Part shown: one piece after another, positions 33,402 through 41,694 of the stretch | How positions within the stretch are numbered: position 1 is the stretch's first letter | Layout: each line of letters begins with the position of its first letter | Source of the DNA: Deltaproteobacteria bacterium | Lineage (GTDB): Bacteria; Myxococcota; Myxococcia; Myxococcales; SZAS-1 | Assembly (NCBI GenBank): GCA_018266075.1 | Contig: JAFEBB010000008.1 | Coordinates: forward strand, 62,001-126,000 | DNA: 64,000 bases | Direction: 5' to 3' | Program-made: the position numbers and the translations under genes | Notes under the pieces: generated by a model | Database searches by the model: none | What the model was told of the DNA's origin: nothing | Seen by the model: only the letters and a program-made list of their open reading frames with translations

Positions 33402-35597
33402 ATGCCTGTGGGAAACCTGGGCCCCTACACGCTGCTGAGGAAGCTCGCCACGGGCGGAATGGCCGAGGTGTTCCTCGCGCGCGACGGCCGCGACGCGAGC
33501 GGCCGCAACGTGGTGGTCAAGCGCATCCTGCCCGGGCTTGGTGAGGACCCGGAGTTCGTCGAGCTGTTCCTGAACGAGGCGCGCGTCACGGCGCAGCTCC
33601 ACCACCCGAACATCGCCGGCGTCAGCGATCTGGGCCGCGTCGATGGCGCGCTCTACATCTGCATGGAGCTGGTGGAAGGCCCCAACCTCCGCGACATCCT
33701 GCGGGTGTTCAATCGCTCGCGCGTGGCGCTTGGCGAGGCGCAGGCGGTGCGCATCATCGCGGATGCGTGCAAGGCGCTGGGTTACGCCCACGACGCCCGC
33801 GGCCTGGATGGAGCGCCGCTCAACGTGGTGCACCGCGACGTCTCGCTGGACAACATCCTCCTCTCGCGCCACGGCGAGGTGAAGGTGGTGGACTTCGGGA
33901 TCGCCAAGGCCGCGAGCGCCTCGCACATCACGCGCAGCGGCATGGTGCGCGGCAAGATCTCCTACGTCGCCCCGGAGCGGCTGGCGGGCCAGCCGGCCGA
34001 CCGACGCGCCGACGTGTTCGCCCTCGGCGTCTGCCTCTTCGAGTTGCTCACCGGCGTGAGCCCGTTCGCGGCGACCAGCGAGATCGCGATGATGCAGGCG
34101 ATCATCAGCAGCGCGCCCGCGTCGCTGCACCGCGTGCGTCCCACGGCGAGCCCCGAGCTGTCGCGCATCATCGGTCGCGCGCTCGAGAAGGATCCGCAGC
34201 GGCGCTATCCCGCCTGCGCGGTGATGCAAGAGGAGCTGGAGGCGCTCCTGGTTCGGACGCCGGTGGCTCCCGAGTCGCTCGCGTCGATCGTGACGGAGGC
34301 GCAGCGCCTGGAGCTGCAGGGCCCGGTGGAGTCGGCGCCGAAGCCCGCGCGCCCGGCTGTGCCGGTCGAGGTCGAGCTGCCCACCTCGCCCGAGCTCCCA
34401 GCCTCGGGGCCCGATCTCGACCAGACCGAGGCGGAGATCGATTTCGCTCAGCTCTCGAAGGACGCGGGCGAGGACCTCGACATCGACATCTCGGTGGAGT
34501 CGGGCCTGACCCACGCCTTGCCCCGGGTGCGGCAGATCCTCTCGCAGGTGTCGGACCGCGAGCTCGCCGCGCACCTCGACGTGGTCTTCGGCGCCGCCGA
34601 CCTGTGCATCGCGAGCGTGCGCAGCATCGACCTCACCCGCTACGAGGTGGAGCAGGAGACCGCCCAGGATCTGGGCATGTGGGAGGAGCTCGCGCCCGCG
34701 GTGGCAAAGTTGATCGCCGCCATGAACGGGCTGCTCGCGGAGGTGACCATTCACCTGCCTCCACCTCCGCCCGGCGCATCCCCGTCGCCGCCGGCGGTGG
34801 CCGCCATCCACCGGCACACCGCCTCCTTGCGCGAGGAGCTCGCGGCCTTCAACCGCGGGCTGCGGCGTTCGGAGATCGTGGCCTCGCGGTGGAACCTGCT
34901 CACGTACCTGCAGGAGGGGCAGCTCAAGTTCCTGGTGGCCCTGAGCGAGCTGGTCTTCGAGGGCGTGCGCAGCTTCCGCGAGGTGAAGCGCGCCGAGGTG
35001 GTGCCGCACTACCAGGCCACCATCGAGGAGAGCCTGGCCGTGCGCCGGGCGATGATCGACCTCACCCGGGTGATCTCCCAGCACGCCGCCGGGCTGGCCA
35101 AGGCCGCGGCCGCCGAGGTGCCCGCGCGCCTCCAGGCCCTGGAGCGCGACCTGCGCGCCTTCGCCAAGACGGCCACCTACGCCTGTCTCTGGGCCCGCGA
35201 CAAGCAGGCCATCCTCCGCACGCGCGCCCGACTGACGCAGCTCGCGTCGAGGCGGGAGGACCTGGCCCTGGCGCGGAAGGAAGTGGCCACGTTCGCCGGC
35301 TTCGTGAAGCAGCTCGGCGCGGTCAACGGGGCGTTCCTGGAGAGCCACGATCGCGAGCTGGCCGCCGAGCTGCTCGCCGAGCTGGAGAAGGCCGCCGAGA
35401 TGCGGGCGCCCGAGCGCGTGCGCGGCGTGATCGGGCAGGTGCACGCCGCGGCGTGGAAGATGTACGGCCGCGACGTCGAGCTGGACCGGCACCTGCGACA
35501 GAGCATGAAGCGGGGCGACAAGCCGTCCTCGGCCGCGGAGCTGAACGCCGACCTGGCCACGCTGCGCGAGCTCATGGTTCGGATCCAGAGCGCCTGA
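33402..35597 (+). CDS. Ser/Thr protein kinase with HRDVS catalytic loop and novel helical tail
   Basis: 731 residues from ATG 33402, where the kinase pattern begins 5-6 residues later (LGPYTLLRKLATGGMAEVFLA). VVVKRI supplies the ATP-binding Lys. The catalytic loop is HRDVSLDN instead of HRDxKxxN, so the loop lysine is Ser. DFGIAKA and APERLAG are normal. This HRDVS variant is frequent among myxobacterial kinases. There is no TM segment. Residues 360-731 are long helices rich in Glu/Ala/Arg (coiled-coil-like) after a Pro-rich linker with acidic DQTEAEIDF; I recognise no family there. It is cytoplasmic. Confidence 0.9.
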   Translation: MPVGNLGPYTLLRKLATGGMAEVFLARDGRDASGRNVVVKRILPGLGEDPEFVELFLNEARVTAQLHHPNIAGVSDLGRVDGALYICMELVEGPNLRDILRVFNRSRVALGEAQAVRIIADACKALGYAHDARGLDGAPLNVVHRDVSLDNILLSRHGEVKVVDFGIAKAASASHITRSGMVRGKISYVAPERLAGQPADRRADVFALGVCLFELLTGVSPFAATSEIAMMQAIISSAPASLHRVRPTASPELSRIIGRALEKDPQRRYPACAVMQEELEALLVRTPVAPESLASIVTEAQRLELQGPVESAPKPARPAVPVEVELPTSPELPASGPDLDQTEAEIDFAQLSKDAGEDLDIDISVESGLTHALPRVRQILSQVSDRELAAHLDVVFGAADLCIASVRSIDLTRYEVEQETAQDLGMWEELAPAVAKLIAAMNGLLAEVTIHLPPPPPGASPSPPAVAAIHRHTASLREELAAFNRGLRRSEIVASRWNLLTYLQEGQLKFLVALSELVFEGVRSFREVKRAEVVPHYQATIEESLAVRRAMIDLTRVISQHAAGLAKAAAAEVPARLQALERDLRAFAKTATYACLWARDKQAILRTRARLTQLASRREDLALARKEVATFAGFVKQLGAVNGAFLESHDRELAAELLAELEKAAEMRAPERVRGVIGQVHAAAWKMYGRDVELDRHLRQSMKRGDKPSSAAELNADLATLRELMVRIQSA

Positions 35598-35729
35598 TCA
35601 GTTCGCCCGCGTCACGCACATCATCAACGGCAAGGGCACGGCTTCCGCCAGCGGCAGGAGTACTTCGCGCGGATGGAATTGCCAGTCAGCCAGCGTGTGG
35701 TACTTCCTCGCGTCCTTCGAGGTGACCAC

Positions 35730-36047
35730 ATGCCGCGACCGCGCAACGTCGACCCCATTCGCAGCGCCATTCACGAGCTCGGCCGTCACATGGCCGAGCA
35801 GCTCGCCGGCGAGGCTCGCGGCGGAATCGCCAAGGCGCCCGCGCGCAACGTCGGCGCCGCCCGTCGGACCGTGACCGGCATCGCCGCGTGCATGGTCCAC
35901 GGCTGCGGCCGCGCGAAGATGTCAAAGGGCCTGTGCTCCGCGCACTACCAGAAGGCGATCCGGCTGAAGATCAACCCCGAACGCATCGGCGCCGCGGAGC
36001 AGGCGAAGCTCGCGGCGGATGGGCGCGCGCTGCGGTGGAAGAAGTAG
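35730..36047 (+). CDS. Small putative zinc-binding protein (CxxxxC...CxxH)
   Basis: 105 residues from ATG 35730, preceded by GAGGT with 6-7 nt spacing. A basic helical N-terminus (PIRSAIHELGRHMAEQLAGEA) is followed by CMVHGCGRAKMSKGLCSAHY, whose cysteines and His could hold one zinc ion. The tail is Lys/Arg-rich. It may bind nucleic acid (inference from charge and motif). The gene is alone, 132 nt after the kinase stop. Confidence 0.65.
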   Translation: MPRPRNVDPIRSAIHELGRHMAEQLAGEARGGIAKAPARNVGAARRTVTGIAACMVHGCGRAKMSKGLCSAHYQKAIRLKINPERIGAAEQAKLAADGRALRWKK

Positions 36048-36096
36048 AGCGTTCCAACAGCGCGCTCGGCGTCACATGACCCGAGGCACTCGTCGG

Positions 36097-36126
36097 GTGA
36101 GACGGCGCACCGTTGTGCGCTACACT
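36097..36126 (+). promoter_or_regulatory. Possible sigma-70-type promoter
   Basis: GTGAGA at 36097 and TACACT at 36121, each 4 of 6 to consensus, with 18-nt spacing. It lies 55-75 nt ahead of a strong terminator. Weak on its own. Confidence 0.25.
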
Positions 36127-36127
36127 T

Positions 36128-36206
36128 TGCGCGGCGGCGCGTGCTGCTGAATCCCCCCTGGCAGACGCGTTGCTGCCCTCGGCCGATGGCCGGGGGCGTT
36201 TTCTTT
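36128..36206 (+). ncRNA. Candidate small RNA ending in a strong terminator
   Basis: Between the possible promoter and the terminator lies about 80 nt without a protein frame. It can form a GGCAG/CTGCC stem and exposes a CCCCCC run that could pair with Shine-Dalgarno sequences. No family was recognised. It could instead be only the 3' trailer of the zinc-binding protein mRNA. Confidence 0.3.
36176..36206 (+). terminator. Intrinsic terminator
   Basis: CCCTCGGCC pairs with GGCCGGGGG (one G-U) around a 3-nt loop, followed by CGTTTTCTTT. It is the clearest factor-independent terminator in the window. Confidence 0.7.
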
Positions 36207-36442
36207 CGGCTGGTCAAAGGCTGACGCTCGACGCCCGCTTTGGCCCGGTCGGTGGTCTTGGCGCAGTAGGTTGGATTCGAAGCCAGCGCGTCCTCCGAAC
36301 CCCATCGACTCTGGCTTCCGGGTCTCCCGTCCGCGGAGGGGCGGGAGACTCTCAATCTCACCGGAGGTCGGGGGACGACGGCAGCTGCCGCTCCACCTCG
36401 CGGCGCGCGTCGGCGAGCACCAGGTCGATGCCCGGAGCAGGT
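36207..36442. other. Intergenic stretch with no gene seen
   Basis: From the terminator to the next gene (minus strand) there is no protein-like frame. It includes an inverted GTCTCCCGTCC...GGGCGGGAGAC element near 36325-36350, the likely terminator hairpin of the 36443-36742 gene. Confidence 0.35.
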
Positions 36443-36742
36443 TCATACCCGCGTTCCACGCGTCACCACGTGCAGCTTCGGTCGCGTGCCAAAGAAGAAC
36501 CGCGCCTCCTGGTCGGGCTCGATGCCAGCGGCCTCGAGCCGGAGCCGAACGAGCTCCTCGTTGCCACACGGCCTGATGTAGCCGTGGCTGTCCTTGTAGA
36601 GCACGCGCACGGCGAGCAGCTTGGCGATGGCCTCGACCTGGTGCTGCTTGGAGCCGTGGACGTGCGCGGTCCATTCAAGGAGCTCGGGTTCGGTGAGGGG
36701 CCAGTCGCGACGAACAAGGAATTCGAGCAGGGACGAAGGCAT
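36443..36742 (-). CDS. Small protein of unknown function
   Basis: 99 residues from ATG 36742, preceded by GGAG with 7-nt spacing. The N-terminal half is helix-turn-helix-like (LLEFLVRRDWPLTEPELLEWTAHVHG and QHQVEAIAKLLAVRVLYKD), then a short beta segment SHGYIRPCG. That layout fits a winged-helix fold, but I cannot name a family. No neighbour on the same strand is close enough to suggest an operon. Confidence 0.6.
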   Translation of the reverse strand: MPSSLLEFLVRRDWPLTEPELLEWTAHVHGSKQHQVEAIAKLLAVRVLYKDSHGYIRPCGNEELVRLRLEAAGIEPDQEARFFFGTRPKLHVVTRGTRV

Positions 36743-36926
36743 GTGGGTTCTCCGAGTGCGGGCGCGCGAAAATGCGAGCCCGTCCACCTCGGCAAACGGC
36801 GGAATGCGCCACCGTCAAACCGGGCGTTCCCCGTCACGATTGAGCGGGGGTCACCACCTGGTCGACCGGTGGATCGTCGGGGTGGACCAACTGCAGTGGC
36901 GACCGAGAGCGCCGGCCTGAGGCCCG

Positions 36927-37193
36927 TCAGCCCCGCTTGCCCTTGCGCTCGGCCGCGTCCCAAATGCGCTCCTCGAGCTCGCCGGCCTCCACCTCGGTGT
37001 CCGGCTGCTCGAGCTGCTCGGCGGGGATGAGCACGTAGTCGCCGACCGAGGGCTCCTCGCCCTCGAGGTAGACGACGCCGCACTCGTGGTCCTGGTCGTC
37101 GAGGTCGTAGTCGTCCAGGTACCCGAGCTTGCCCTGGTGGTCGCCGGCGATGATGCGCACCGGGCCGTAGTACCCCTCTTCAGGCTTGGCCAT
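36927..37193 (-). CDS. Small acidic protein, KOW-like start
   Basis: 88 residues. The N-terminal part GPVRIIAGDHQGKLGYLDDYDLDDQ resembles a KOW-type beta-barrel turn. The rest is acidic (EVEAGELEERIWDAAERKG). ATG 37193 starts 2 nt after the stop of the GFA gene, so the two are probably co-translated. Function unknown; an RNA- or protein-binding SH3-like fold is possible. Confidence 0.7.
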   Translation of the reverse strand: MAKPEEGYYGPVRIIAGDHQGKLGYLDDYDLDDQDHECGVVYLEGEEPSVGDYVLIPAEQLEQPDTEVEAGELEERIWDAAERKGKRG

Positions 37194-37195
37194 GA

Positions 37196-37645
37196 CTAGC
37201 GCTTCACCCAGGCCGCGTACTCGGCGATGAGCGCGCCGTACTCCGAAGGGTCCGGGAACTTCTCGAACGAGCGCACCGCGCCGGTCGCGGCCCAGGGCAG
37301 CTTCTCGCTCACGTAGGTCTCTGCGTAGGGCGCGAAGTCGCGGTGGGCGTCGAGCATGGTCGGGCGCACGTTCACCAGCGGCGCGCCTGTGGGACGCGTG
37401 AACATCCAGCTCAGGCAACTCGGGCAGAAGAAGTGTTGCGCCTCGGGACGCTTCAGCCCGCCCACCACCGGCTCGCCGCGGATCACCTCGAAGCCCTCGG
37501 TCGGCACCATCAGCGTCAGCGAGAACGCGCTCGCCGACATCGTCTGGCATCCGGTGCAGTGGCACGCCGTGGCCATCAGTGGCATCCGGGTGATGCGGAT
37601 GCGGGTCTGACCGCAGCGGCAGCCGCCTTCCATGGGCAGGTTCAT
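37196..37645 (-). CDS. GFA-family (CENP-V/GFA) zinc protein
   Basis: 149 residues from ATG 37645 (an upstream ATG at 37678 would add 11 residues without resemblance). Zinc ligands of the glutathione-dependent formaldehyde-activating fold are present: GGCRCG, ACHCTGCQ and FFCPSCLSW. The length is usual for the family. Members bind glutathione adducts or other small thiol compounds; the substrate here is unknown. First gene of a two-gene unit with the KOW-like protein. Confidence 0.9.
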   Translation of the reverse strand: MNLPMEGGCRCGQTRIRITRMPLMATACHCTGCQTMSASAFSLTLMVPTEGFEVIRGEPVVGGLKRPEAQHFFCPSCLSWMFTRPTGAPLVNVRPTMLDAHRDFAPYAETYVSEKLPWAATGAVRSFEKFPDPSEYGALIAEYAAWVKR

Positions 37646-37654
37646 GCGAGCAAC

Positions 37655-37810
37655 TTGCCTTCGGCAGGCCCTCCACACAAGCGCAAGCGTCGCAGGGGCT
37701 GGTTCTTCCGCCTCCGCGCCGGGCGTCGCGAGGTCCCCAGCACCGCGCGCGGGCTGACCACCGTGGTGCGCGAGGCGATCTCCGCCTGGCGCAGCTTTGG
37801 GATGTCGTAG
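37655..37810 (+). CDS. Possible 51-residue basic protein
   Basis: Frame from TTG 37655 to TAG 37810. Codons between 37680 and 37800 are strongly G/C-ending, like real genes here. The product is basic (HKRKRRRGWFFRLRAGRR) followed by TARGLTTVVREAISAWRSFGMS, which could be an amphipathic helix. No ribosome site is clear, and it may be a gene fragment. Confidence 0.3.
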   Translation: MPSAGPPHKRKRRRGWFFRLRAGRREVPSTARGLTTVVREAISAWRSFGMS

Positions 37811-37939
37811 TGGGCGAGCCGGCTACTACTGACACCCGCGCGGCCACGCCGCCAGCAGCAGCTGTCCGAAGTGCGGGAGCAGCGCAGTCTCGGTACCAGC
37901 AGTGGCCTGCATGATGGTCGTGCTGACTCGGCGTTCGCG

Positions 37940-38335
37940 CTAGCGCTCGAACAGCATCATCTGGGCGCCGAAGATCCGCTGGACGTGGTTCTCGTACTGC
38001 GCCTTGGAGAACGACCCCTGCTCGATGGTGACGCTGGTGATGGTCACCGCCAGCGCGTCGTCCATCTGTTTCTGGACCGCGGCGTTCTCGGCCTGGAGCT
38101 TCTCCTTGAGGGCCCTGGCTTCGGCCGCCTTCTTGGCTTGCTCGGCCTCGAACGCGGTCTGGAGATCGATCGCCTCGCGGACGGTGACGTGCTCCTTGGC
38201 CGGCTCGCCGCCGAGGGCCGACCCCATCGCCGTCCGCAGGATGTACGCGCCGACCTTCTCCTTGTCGGACGGCGGGAACCGCCGCCGCCGCGAGACGCAT
38301 GCCTGCTCCCCAAGGTGATGCGCGGACGGTTTCAC
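37940..38335 (-). CDS. Coiled-coil protein, start uncertain, possibly N-truncated
   Basis: 131 residues if started at GTG 38335; an internal ATG at 38227 would give 95. From about residue 22 onward the sequence is convincingly coding: PSDKEKVGAYILRTAMG then a long helix with ALKEKLQAENAAVQKQMDDALAVTI and a terminal QYENHVQRIFGAQMMLFER. There is no ribosome site or signal peptide at either start. Another frame offers GGGGAG plus ATG at 38299 with a short MRLAAAAVPAV start, so a frameshift may have split the gene. Confidence 0.5.
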   Translation of the reverse strand: MKPSAHHLGEQACVSRRRRFPPSDKEKVGAYILRTAMGSALGGEPAKEHVTVREAIDLQTAFEAEQAKKAAEARALKEKLQAENAAVQKQMDDALAVTITSVTIEQGSFSKAQYENHVQRIFGAQMMLFER

Positions 38336-38385
38336 CAAGGGGGCGCGGGTCGGAGGACTCAAAGGCCAGGCGGCACGCGGCCAGG

Positions 38386-38778
38386 CTACGAGCACGTACA
38401 CGCGCCAGGGATATTCTGCTGGCACCACTGGGCGCAGCTCTGGCCTGCCGCAAATTGGCACTGCACGCCGGACGGCCCGCCCATCACCGACTCGCATTGC
38501 GACTGTCCGTTGCACGTCCAGTGCGCGCACGGCCCGCTGCCGCTGGTGCCGCTCGAGCCACTCGAGCCACCACAGAGGACGTAACCCGCGCACGCTGGGC
38601 CGTCGGCCGGGCCGTAGGGAAAGCACTTGGGGTTGCCGCCGTTGGGGCACCAGTACGGCGTCTGGGTCGGGCAGCAGGTGCCGTTGCCACAGTCGAGCGG
38701 CGCGGTGTCGGGGCAGACCGTGTCGGGAGAATTGCAGCCCGCGAGCGCGAGCAGCAGCGCGAGGGCGATGGGCTTCAT
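38386..38778 (-). CDS. Cysteine-rich lipoprotein
   Basis: 130 residues from ATG 38778. Signal MKPIALALLLALAGC with lipid-anchor C15. The mature part is dense in Cys (TVCPDTAPLDCGNGTCCP, YWCPNGGNPKC, ACAGYVLC, CAHWTCNGQSQC, SCAQWCQQNIPGACTC) separated by a Gly/Ser linker. It forms at least two disulfide-rich modules. Role unknown; likely outer-membrane anchored. Confidence 0.75.
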   Translation of the reverse strand: MKPIALALLLALAGCNSPDTVCPDTAPLDCGNGTCCPTQTPYWCPNGGNPKCFPYGPADGPACAGYVLCGGSSGSSGTSGSGPCAHWTCNGQSQCESVMGGPSGVQCQFAAGQSCAQWCQQNIPGACTCS

Positions 38779-39349
38779 GCCCGACAGCTTGGCGTCATCG
38801 GGTTGGAACAAGCAAACAGGCGGGTCGCTGTGACCGGAGCCCGACCTCGGCGGTGGCCGAAAGTCGTCGGGGCCTTCACTCGCGAGCTCAGCTACGTCGC
38901 GTCGCGAGCGGAGGTCGCGAGCTGCGCGAGATCATCCAATCAGTTACCCAAGCAACCCGGTGAACTCGACCTGATCTTCCGCGATGCCCAGCGCGCTCGA
39001 TAGCATTGGGTATGGCTTCGCGGCCTCTGCCACGGCGAGCACTCGCGCCCGACAGGCAAGTCGGCGACCGCCGGCTCGTGGGGCGCCGTCCGCGCGAGGT
39101 GCTGAGAGAAGCGGAGTTCGCGCACTTGATGAACGCGGGCTACCCGCGGCGGCAGGCGAAGCAGTGCTCGCTCGAGCAGTACTCGGGGCCCCGCTCGGCG
39201 ACGACCGGGAGAAGGGCGCGACGGCAGCTGTTTGGGCACCGGCCCAGCGACTGCGCCCAATGCTTCAGGATGCGCCGTTTCCGTCCGGTCTCGACCCGAT
39301 GGAGAGCGGGGTGCTCCCGCGAGTTTCAAGCGCCCTGGGTGGCCCAACC
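38779..39349. other. Gene-poor stretch with remnant of duplicated HNH gene
   Basis: 570 bp between a lipoprotein gene and the histidine kinase gene. No intact gene is convincing. The only recognisable content is the HNH-gene tail described at 39111-39215. Confidence 0.5.
39111..39215 (+). pseudogene. Remnant of HNH gene 3' end
   Basis: Bases here encode EFAHLMNAGYPRRQAK in one frame, closely matching the last 16 codons (EFAHLMNARYPRRLAK) of the HNH gene at 43861-44361. The DNA match continues past that gene's stop (GTGCTCGCTC...AGCA) into its terminator region. The stop codon is changed (TAG to CAG). Nothing similar to the HNH catalytic part is present. Confidence 0.7.
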
Positions 39350-40756
39350 TTAGATCTCTGCGTGCCGCTCCATGGCCGCTGCCTTCCTCGCCGTCCACGC
39401 CAGCGGGAGCTCCACCCAGAAGGTGCTCCCCCGGCCTGCCGCCGCGTCCACGCCCACGCTGCCCCCGGCCGCTTCCACGATCCGCTTCACGATGGAGAGC
39501 CCCAGGCCCGTTCCCGGCAGGCTCTGCACACCCTCGGCGCGAAAGAGCGGCTCGAAGACCTGCCTGGCCTCGGCTGGCGACATGCCCGTGCCGTTGTCCT
39601 GCACCCAAAGGCGATAGCGCCGCCCGTGCACGCGCCCTTTGATCGCCATCTCCAGGGGCACCTCCACCCGGCGGTACTTCACCGCGTTCTCCCCGAGGTT
39701 CCAGAGCACCTGGCGCAGCAGCCCATCGCTGCAGCCCACCGCGGCCGGCTCCACATCCACCTCGAGCCGGCCCTTCACCGTCTGGATCGAAGGCGCGAGG
39801 TCCACCCGCACGGCGTCCACCACGTCGGCCACCTGGGCCACCCCCTTGGGCGTCTGCGCGTCCACCCGGGACAGCGCGAGGAGGTCGGCGATGAGGGCCT
39901 CCATTCGGCCCACGCCGCGCCGCAGCAGCGCGAAGATCCCCGAATCGGCAGGGCGCTCCCCCTCGAGCTTGGTCGCGGCCATGGACACCACCGAGAGCGG
40001 CCCGCGCAGATCGTGGGCCACCCGGCCAGCGAACGCGTCGAGCTCGCGGTTGCGCACCACCAGCGCCTCGGCGAACTGCCGGCGCTCCTCCTCTTTCCGC
40101 TCGATGCGCCGGGCCACGCTGAAGCCCGAGGCCAGGGCCACCAACGCGGTGAGCGCGGCCAGGGTGAGCCGCTGGGTCATGGCGTCGCCCTCGAGCTTCT
40201 GCAGTTGGTCGGTGCCCTCCTTGGCGTCGGTCTGGTTGATCTGCAGCAGGGTGGTCGCGTCGCGGTCGATGGCGTCGAAGATGGGCTCGACGGTGATGAG
40301 CTCCTCGCGCTCGGCGCCGGCGAGGTTCTGGCGGGAGAGCCGCAACACCGAGTCGAGCTGGGTGCTGGCGTGCTCGACGTCTCTTCTGAGCTGGGCGAAC
40401 GCCTCGGGCTCGCCGCGCGAGACGGCGATGGGCCCATAGGCGCGCGCCGTATCATCGAAGTCGGCGCGCGTCGCGACCAGCTCGCGTTCGATCGAGGCCA
40501 TGACCGCGGAATCTTGCTCCACGATGTGTCGCTCCACGAGGTCGCGCTGCCGCTCGATGTTGGCGGTCATGTGCTGCACCAGGCGAATGCTCTCCAGCGA
40601 GTCGCCGTTCACGTGGGCCACCACCTCCCGGACGCGGCGCCACTGCACGTAGTCGATGAGGTTGGTGGTGACGATGAAGAGCACGATGAGGATGGGCGGC
40701 CCGTAGAGCACCAGTCGCCGGGTGGGCCTCAGCCGCTGGGGAATCACCTCGGGCAT
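39350..40756 (-). CDS. Membrane sensor histidine kinase
   Basis: 468 residues. TM1 at about 16-36, a helical four-helix-bundle-like sensor, and TM2 at about 196-215 (LTLAALTALVALASGFSV). HisKA box FAGRVAHDLRGPLSVVSM, N box NLGENAVKYRR, QDNGTGMSPAEAR and GTGLGLSIVKRIVEAAGG. It should phosphorylate the receiver protein encoded 9 nt upstream on the same strand. Signal unknown. Confidence 0.92.
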   Translation of the reverse strand: MPEVIPQRLRPTRRLVLYGPPILIVLFIVTTNLIDYVQWRRVREVVAHVNGDSLESIRLVQHMTANIERQRDLVERHIVEQDSAVMASIERELVATRADFDDTARAYGPIAVSRGEPEAFAQLRRDVEHASTQLDSVLRLSRQNLAGAEREELITVEPIFDAIDRDATTLLQINQTDAKEGTDQLQKLEGDAMTQRLTLAALTALVALASGFSVARRIERKEEERRQFAEALVVRNRELDAFAGRVAHDLRGPLSVVSMAATKLEGERPADSGIFALLRRGVGRMEALIADLLALSRVDAQTPKGVAQVADVVDAVRVDLAPSIQTVKGRLEVDVEPAAVGCSDGLLRQVLWNLGENAVKYRRVEVPLEMAIKGRVHGRRYRLWVQDNGTGMSPAEARQVFEPLFRAEGVQSLPGTGLGLSIVKRIVEAAGGSVGVDAAAGRGSTFWVELPLAWTARKAAAMERHAEI

Positions 40757-40765
40757 CGGACCTCC

Positions 40766-41167
40766 CTACGGATTGAGGACGCTGGGTGAAGGGTGCGGGA
40801 CCGCGCGCTCGCGGAGTCCGATCTCCACCAGGTGAAGGGCGTCGTCGATCCGGTAAGGCTTGGCCAGAAAGTAGGGTGTCCCCACCATGGCCGCGACCTG
40901 GGGCAGGCCCACCACGCCCGAGAGCAGGACGATGGGGATCTCCTCGAGCCCGCTGTCGTGCACCAGGAGCTGGTACGCCATGTCCGGTCCGTTCAGCACC
41001 GGCATCTCCACGTCGAGGAGGATGAGGTCGGGCCTGCTCGCATGGATCAGCGCGAGGCCCTCCCGGCCATCGTGGGCAATCCGACAGCGGTGACCTTCGG
41101 CGCTCAGGAACTCGCTTAGCAGGGCGGCCACGTCGTCGTCGTCGTCGACAATGACCAGGTCTGCCAT
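40766..41167 (-). CDS. Single-domain response regulator
   Basis: 133 residues, nearly all receiver domain: acidic pocket VDDDDDV, phospho-acceptor in LILLDVEMP, T/S position VLLSG, and K in LAKPY. There is no output domain, so it acts through protein contact or as a phosphate shuttle. It is the first gene of the pair, with the kinase 9 nt downstream. Confidence 0.92.
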   Translation of the reverse strand: MADLVIVDDDDDVAALLSEFLSAEGHRCRIAHDGREGLALIHASRPDLILLDVEMPVLNGPDMAYQLLVHDSGLEEIPIVLLSGVVGLPQVAAMVGTPYFLAKPYRIDDALHLVEIGLRERAVPHPSPSVLNP

Positions 41168-41541
41168 GGCTCCCTGCGACCTTCACCGAGGGTGAGAGCG
41201 CGGGCCGGGCCCGAGCCTCTGCGGCGGCCAGATTCACATCGCCTCAAATGTAGTCACGGGCGGTCGAGCCACCGCGGCCACGCTCGCAAGACGGCAGGTG
41301 CTCGAACGCGCGCTGGCCGCAGCGTTCGAGGTCGAGCTGGCGAAGGTTAAGAGCTTCTACGCCGACGCGGCCAGTCGTGGCAGCGCGGTGCTGGCGTGCG
41401 CTGCCGCGGGAAGGCGGTCGGCGGGGGCGAGGCCCGAGGAGCGCCGAGGTTCGGGCGAGCTTGAGGTACCGCGGACGGGACTTCTCGACCGGCGAGTCGC
41501 TGGAGGACGTGCCCGAGCTGCCCGAGGCTGACGTTCGGAGC
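41168..41541. other. Degenerate stretch upstream of the IS21 remnant
   Basis: About 370 bp without an intact gene. Some parts use G/C-ending codons (for example LERALAAAFEVELAKVKSFYAD near 41298-41380), suggesting decayed coding sequence, but I cannot assign it. Confidence 0.35.
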
Positions 41542-41690
41542 ATGCGCGGCGGCGCGCTGCTCATCACCAGCAAGACGAGCTGCGGCCAGTGGGGCAGGGC
41601 GCCAATGCTCGCCGCGGCCAACCTCGAGCGTTGCTGCACCACTCCATCACCGTGCACATCAAGGGCCAGAGCCATCGCTCGCTTGAGCCC
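41542..41690 (+). mobile_element. IS21-type IstB remnant with frameshift
   Basis: Frame 1 reads RGGALLITSKTSCGQWGRAPMLAAANLER; after loss of one base the text continues LLHHSITVHIKGQSHRSLE. Together they match the C-terminal part of IstB-type ATPases of IS21 elements (pattern RGSLLITSNxxFxxWG...DRLLHHxxxxxIxGxSYRLxE). The Walker motifs, IstA transposase and IS ends are absent, so it is dead. Confidence 0.65.
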
Positions 41691-41694
41691 GACT

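Noticed and set aside
38299-38453. Gene starting MRLAAAAVPAV with GGGGAG ribosome site
   Set aside because: The frame becomes Arg/Gly-rich shadow text after a few residues; kept only as a hint of a frameshift in the coiled-coil gene.
36927-38453. 508-codon minus-strand frame as one gene
   Set aside because: Only its last 88 codons look like protein; the rest overlaps the GFA and coiled-coil genes in another frame.
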